Positions 4,297 through 6,087 of a DNA stretch of 6,087 nucleotides are shown here, in pieces; the first letter of the stretch is position 1; each line of letters begins with the position of its first letter. Below the pieces are notes generated by a model, which saw only the letters and a program-made list of their open reading frames with translations, had not been told where the DNA came from and made no database searches. The DNA comes from Dehalococcoidia bacterium (lineage in GTDB: Bacteria; Chloroflexota; Dehalococcoidia; JAUSJJ01): NCBI GenBank assembly GCA_030647705.1, contig JAUSJJ010000143.1, positions 1 to 6,087 of the forward strand, read 5' to 3'. The translations under genes were made by a program, and so were the position numbers.

Positions 4297-5935
4297 AGCC
4301 CTTGCCCTTCCCACGGTTTTCCACCGCCGGGTCGCCCCCCGCGTGCTGCTTGCGAAGCGGAATCTCCTTGATGAGGAGGTGTATCACCAGGGAGACGAGG
4401 AGCACGACCAACGCGATCAGGAATACCTGGGATAGCGCCGACTGGAGGCCGTGGCGCAGCGCCTGCAACACCTGATCGAACAGGGCTGCCCCCTGCGGTC
4501 CCGGATTCCCCAGCAGCCCTTTCAACTGGGACTGGGCGTCGGCGCTCAACAGGGCCTGCGGGTTGTGGGATAGAGTGTCGAGCTGTGCTGCGGGAACATT
4601 ATTCGTTATCGCCGGAGGCAACCCTCTCATGAATTCGACGGCGAAACGGTTGTTCATGATGGAGCCAAAAACAGCCAGCCCGACGGAGCCGCCGAGCGTT
4701 CGGAAGAAGGCAGTCGAAGAGGTGGCTACGCCCAGCATGCTGTAGGGGACCGCATTCTGCACGGTTATGATATAGAGCGGCAGCGTGATGCCCAGGCCGA
4801 AGCCTCCGACGACGATATACATGACGGCTGCGGCGTAGCTGCTATCCACAGTCATCCTGGAAAGCAGGAACACCCCGATTGCTGTAATCACCAGCCCTCC
4901 GGCCCCCAGCATCCTGTAGCGCCCGCCCGTACGCGAAAGCATTTGCCCCGAGACGAAGCTGCCGAATACCAGGCCCAGCATCATGGGGGTCAGAAAGCTG
5001 CCGCTGGTGGTGGCCGAAAGGCCCAGCACGCCCTGGAAGAAGAGCGGGATGAAGATAATGGTGCCGAACATGACGAAGCCGGTGAGAAAGACCACGAGCT
5101 CAGATACGGACACAATCTGGTTCCTGAACAGCGATAGGGGGATGATCGGCTCTTTGGCCACGCTTTCGATGATCAGGAAGGCGAGCGCCATGACCGCTGA
5201 GAAGGCGAACAATCCGATGATCTGAATTGAGCCCCAGGGATACTCCACTCCGCCCCAGGTCAACGCCAGCATCAGCGGCACCACCGCCAGGACCAGCGCC
5301 GTCATGCCCGGATAGTCCACCCGGTGCTTCTGGACGTCCGGGCGGAAATGGGGGAAGTAGAACAGGAACAAGAGGACAACGATGATCCCCAGGGGCACGT
5401 TGACGAAGAAAATCCAGTGCCAGGAGAGGCCGTCCGTAATCAGCCCTCCCAGCGGCGGCCCGATGACGGACGATACGCCGAACACTGCGCTGATAATCCC
5501 CTGGAACTTGCCTCGTTCCGCCGGCGGGAACAGGTCGCCGATCACGGTGAAGGCGTTGGCCATCATGATCCCCGCACCGATGCCCTGGAAGCCCCGGAAG
5601 ATGATGATCTGGGTCATGCTCTGGCTCAGGCCGCAGAGCAGCGAGCCAAGCGTGAAGATGACGATCCCGACCACGTAGAAATACTTGCGCCCGTACATGT
5701 CCGTCAGCTTGCCGGTGATGGGCAGTGCGATGGTCGATGTGATGAGATAGGCAGTGGTCACCCAGGTATACTGGGTGAAGCCGCCGAGATCGGTGATGAT
5801 GGTGGGCATGGCCGTGCTGACGATGGTCTGGTCGAGGGAGCTCAGAAACATGGCGAGCATAACGCCCGCCATCGTGATGACCACCTGCCGCCTGGGCAGC
5901 GAACGCAGGCCGATTACCTTGTTTTCAGTCGCCAT
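4295..5935 (-). CDS. DHA2-family (EmrB/QacA type, 14 TM) MFS drug:H+ antiporter
   Basis: This inner-membrane proton-driven exporter, probably of drugs or other toxic hydrophobic compounds, has 546 residues, a normal length for the 14-helix DHA2 family. LDQTIVSTAMPTI (34-46, motif D1 in TM1) carries the membrane aspartate. GKLTDMYGRK (75-84) is motif A between TM2 and TM3. RGFQGIGAG (114-122) is motif B with its arginine in TM4. GVSSVIGPPLGG (153-164) is the antiporter motif C in TM5. The TM11-region sequence QNAVPYSMLGVATSSTAFFRTLGG (about 392-415) is also typical. A polar external loop of about 65 residues precedes the last helix (about 503-521), and the tail is basic. No membrane-fusion partner (EmrA) or outer-membrane gene is adjacent. 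The ATG at 5935 has only AGGA one base upstream and GAAGG 12 bases upstream, a poor site that fits coupling to the leader ORF overlapping it. The substrate cannot be told. Confidence 0.93.
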   Translation of the reverse strand: MATENKVIGLRSLPRRQVVITMAGVMLAMFLSSLDQTIVSTAMPTIITDLGGFTQYTWVTTAYLITSTIALPITGKLTDMYGRKYFYVVGIVIFTLGSLLCGLSQSMTQIIIFRGFQGIGAGIMMANAFTVIGDLFPPAERGKFQGIISAVFGVSSVIGPPLGGLITDGLSWHWIFFVNVPLGIIVVLLFLFYFPHFRPDVQKHRVDYPGMTALVLAVVPLMLALTWGGVEYPWGSIQIIGLFAFSAVMALAFLIIESVAKEPIIPLSLFRNQIVSVSELVVFLTGFVMFGTIIFIPLFFQGVLGLSATTSGSFLTPMMLGLVFGSFVSGQMLSRTGGRYRMLGAGGLVITAIGVFLLSRMTVDSSYAAAVMYIVVGGFGLGITLPLYIITVQNAVPYSMLGVATSSTAFFRTLGGSVGLAVFGSIMNNRFAVEFMRGLPPAITNNVPAAQLDTLSHNPQALLSADAQSQLKGLLGNPGPQGAALFDQVLQALRHGLQSALSQVFLIALVVLLVSLVIHLLIKEIPLRKQHAGGDPAVENRGKGKG

Positions 5936-6024
5936 ATCCTATGTCTGCCTTCTGCCTTTCCATGTCTACGATAAGAAGGCCCTCGACGTGAGGGCCTGAT
6001 GAGCGAATAACCTTCTGTTTTCAT
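5914..6024 (-). CDS. 36-codon leader ORF overlapping the exporter start
   Basis: An ATG at 6024 opens a 36-codon frame (MKTEGYSLIRPSRRGPSY..., rich in Arg) that ends in TAA at 5914, 22 bases inside the exporter gene and out of its frame. GGAA lies eight or nine bases upstream. The frame begins about 20 nt after the predicted transcription start and runs through the whole GC-rich hairpin at 5977-5997. I see no homology to a known protein. Its position suggests a regulatory leader peptide or translational coupling, not a functional protein. An open frame of this length could arise by chance. Confidence 0.35.
   Translation of the reverse strand: MKTEGYSLIRPSRRGPSYRRHGKAEGRHRIWRLKTR
5974..5997 (-). 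terminator. Terminator-like hairpin in the exporter leader (candidate attenuator)
   Basis: AGGCCCTC (5997-5990 on the minus strand) and GAGGGCCT (5984-5977) form an 8-bp GC-rich stem with a 5-nt loop, followed by TCTTAT. It lies about 40 bases upstream of the exporter ATG and downstream of a likely promoter. It could end transcription within the leader or terminate a gene right of the window. The 3' arm plus tail (GCCTTCT) can also pair with AGAAGG at 6016-6011 or AGAAGGC at 5953-5947. Confidence 0.55.
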
Positions 6025-6041
6025 AGCGAAGTTCCGAAAAC
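6017..6041 (-). repeat. Inverted repeat enclosing the leader ORF start
   Basis: GTTTTC (6041-6036, minus strand) pairs with GAAAAC (6022-6017), a perfect 6-bp stem with a 13-nt loop. The loop holds the GGAA ribosome-binding element and the first two bases of the leader ATG at 6024. It could modulate initiation on the leader ORF, but a 6-bp AU-rich stem is weak. Confidence 0.4.
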
Positions 6042-6051
6042 TCCAGTGAGA

Positions 6052-6060
6052 AGTATAGCA
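6052..6060 (-). promoter_or_regulatory. Extended -10 promoter of the exporter transcript
   Basis: On the minus strand TGCTATACT (6060-6052) is an extended -10 element with TATACT a 5/6 match. No convincing -35 lies at the proper distance, where the sequence is a pyrimidine run. Transcription would begin near 6046, about 110 nt ahead of the exporter ATG. It lies close to the right window edge, so other promoters may exist outside. Confidence 0.5.
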
Positions 6061-6087
6061 GAAAAGGGAGGGAGGAGGGAAGGTTAG

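Noticed and set aside
5925..5963. 12-codon ORF starting at 5963 on the minus strand and overlapping the exporter start
   Set aside because: No ribosome-binding site precedes it. The longer ORF from 6024 is better placed relative to the promoter and hairpin.
5324..5974. 216-codon plus-strand open frame
   Set aside because: It is antisense to the exporter, with Asp/Glu/His-rich composition expected opposite hydrophobic transmembrane codons.
6061..6083. Purine-rich GGGAGGGAGGAGGG run as a G-quadruplex
   Set aside because: Only two clear GGG runs are separated properly and the others are GG. It is too close to the window edge to judge its context.

Overview
The window reads as ordinary bacterial chromosome of moderately high GC, dense with genes. 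The best taxonomic hint is an exported-type protein whose Pro/Thr linker repeats TATP/APTATP units between a concanavalin-like domain and a parallel beta-helix. I associate that style with Chloroflexota, but this is inference and no rRNA or marker gene is present to test it.

Region 1 (1-2492) is a zinc/manganese-type metal uptake and sensing module. A Fur/Zur-family repressor gene (2058-2492, +) is divergent from a two-gene operon on the minus strand: a metal-binding lipoprotein (959-1840, perhaps starting at 1876) followed after 25 bases by an ABC-3 family membrane permease (82-933). A good sigma70-type promoter at 1913-1941 drives the operon. A perfect 16-bp palindrome covers its spacer and most of its -10 box, which is where a Fur/Zur repressor would be expected to bind. 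No ATPase gene for this transporter lies between, before or after the two genes inside the window. A rightward terminator at 33-57 ends a gene lying left of the window.

Region 2 (2487-4211, minus strand) holds the remains of one secreted carbohydrate-active-type protein: a concanavalin/LamG-like domain, a Pro/Thr linker and a right-handed parallel beta-helix. It is now split over at least three frames by an extra base in a G6 run, a frame-changing lesion near 3197, and a missing or decayed 5' end without a signal peptide. Its last codon and that of the fur gene meet in one CTATAG hexamer, beside a 13-bp perfect inverted repeat.

Region 3 (4254-6060, minus strand) is a single transcription unit for a 14-helix DHA2-family MFS drug exporter (4295-5935). 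It ends in an intrinsic terminator whose T-run overlaps the -35 box of the promoter for region 2. Upstream is a leader of about 110 nt with an extended -10 promoter, a 36-codon ORF running into the exporter start, and a GC-rich hairpin followed by a U-rich tract. Together these look like an attenuator of the kind found ahead of some drug-resistance genes.

I see no CRISPR array, insertion sequence, tRNA, rRNA, prophage gene or recognisable defence system. The most interesting points are the exporter leader, the apparent AUC start of the metal-binding lipoprotein, and the missing ATPase.
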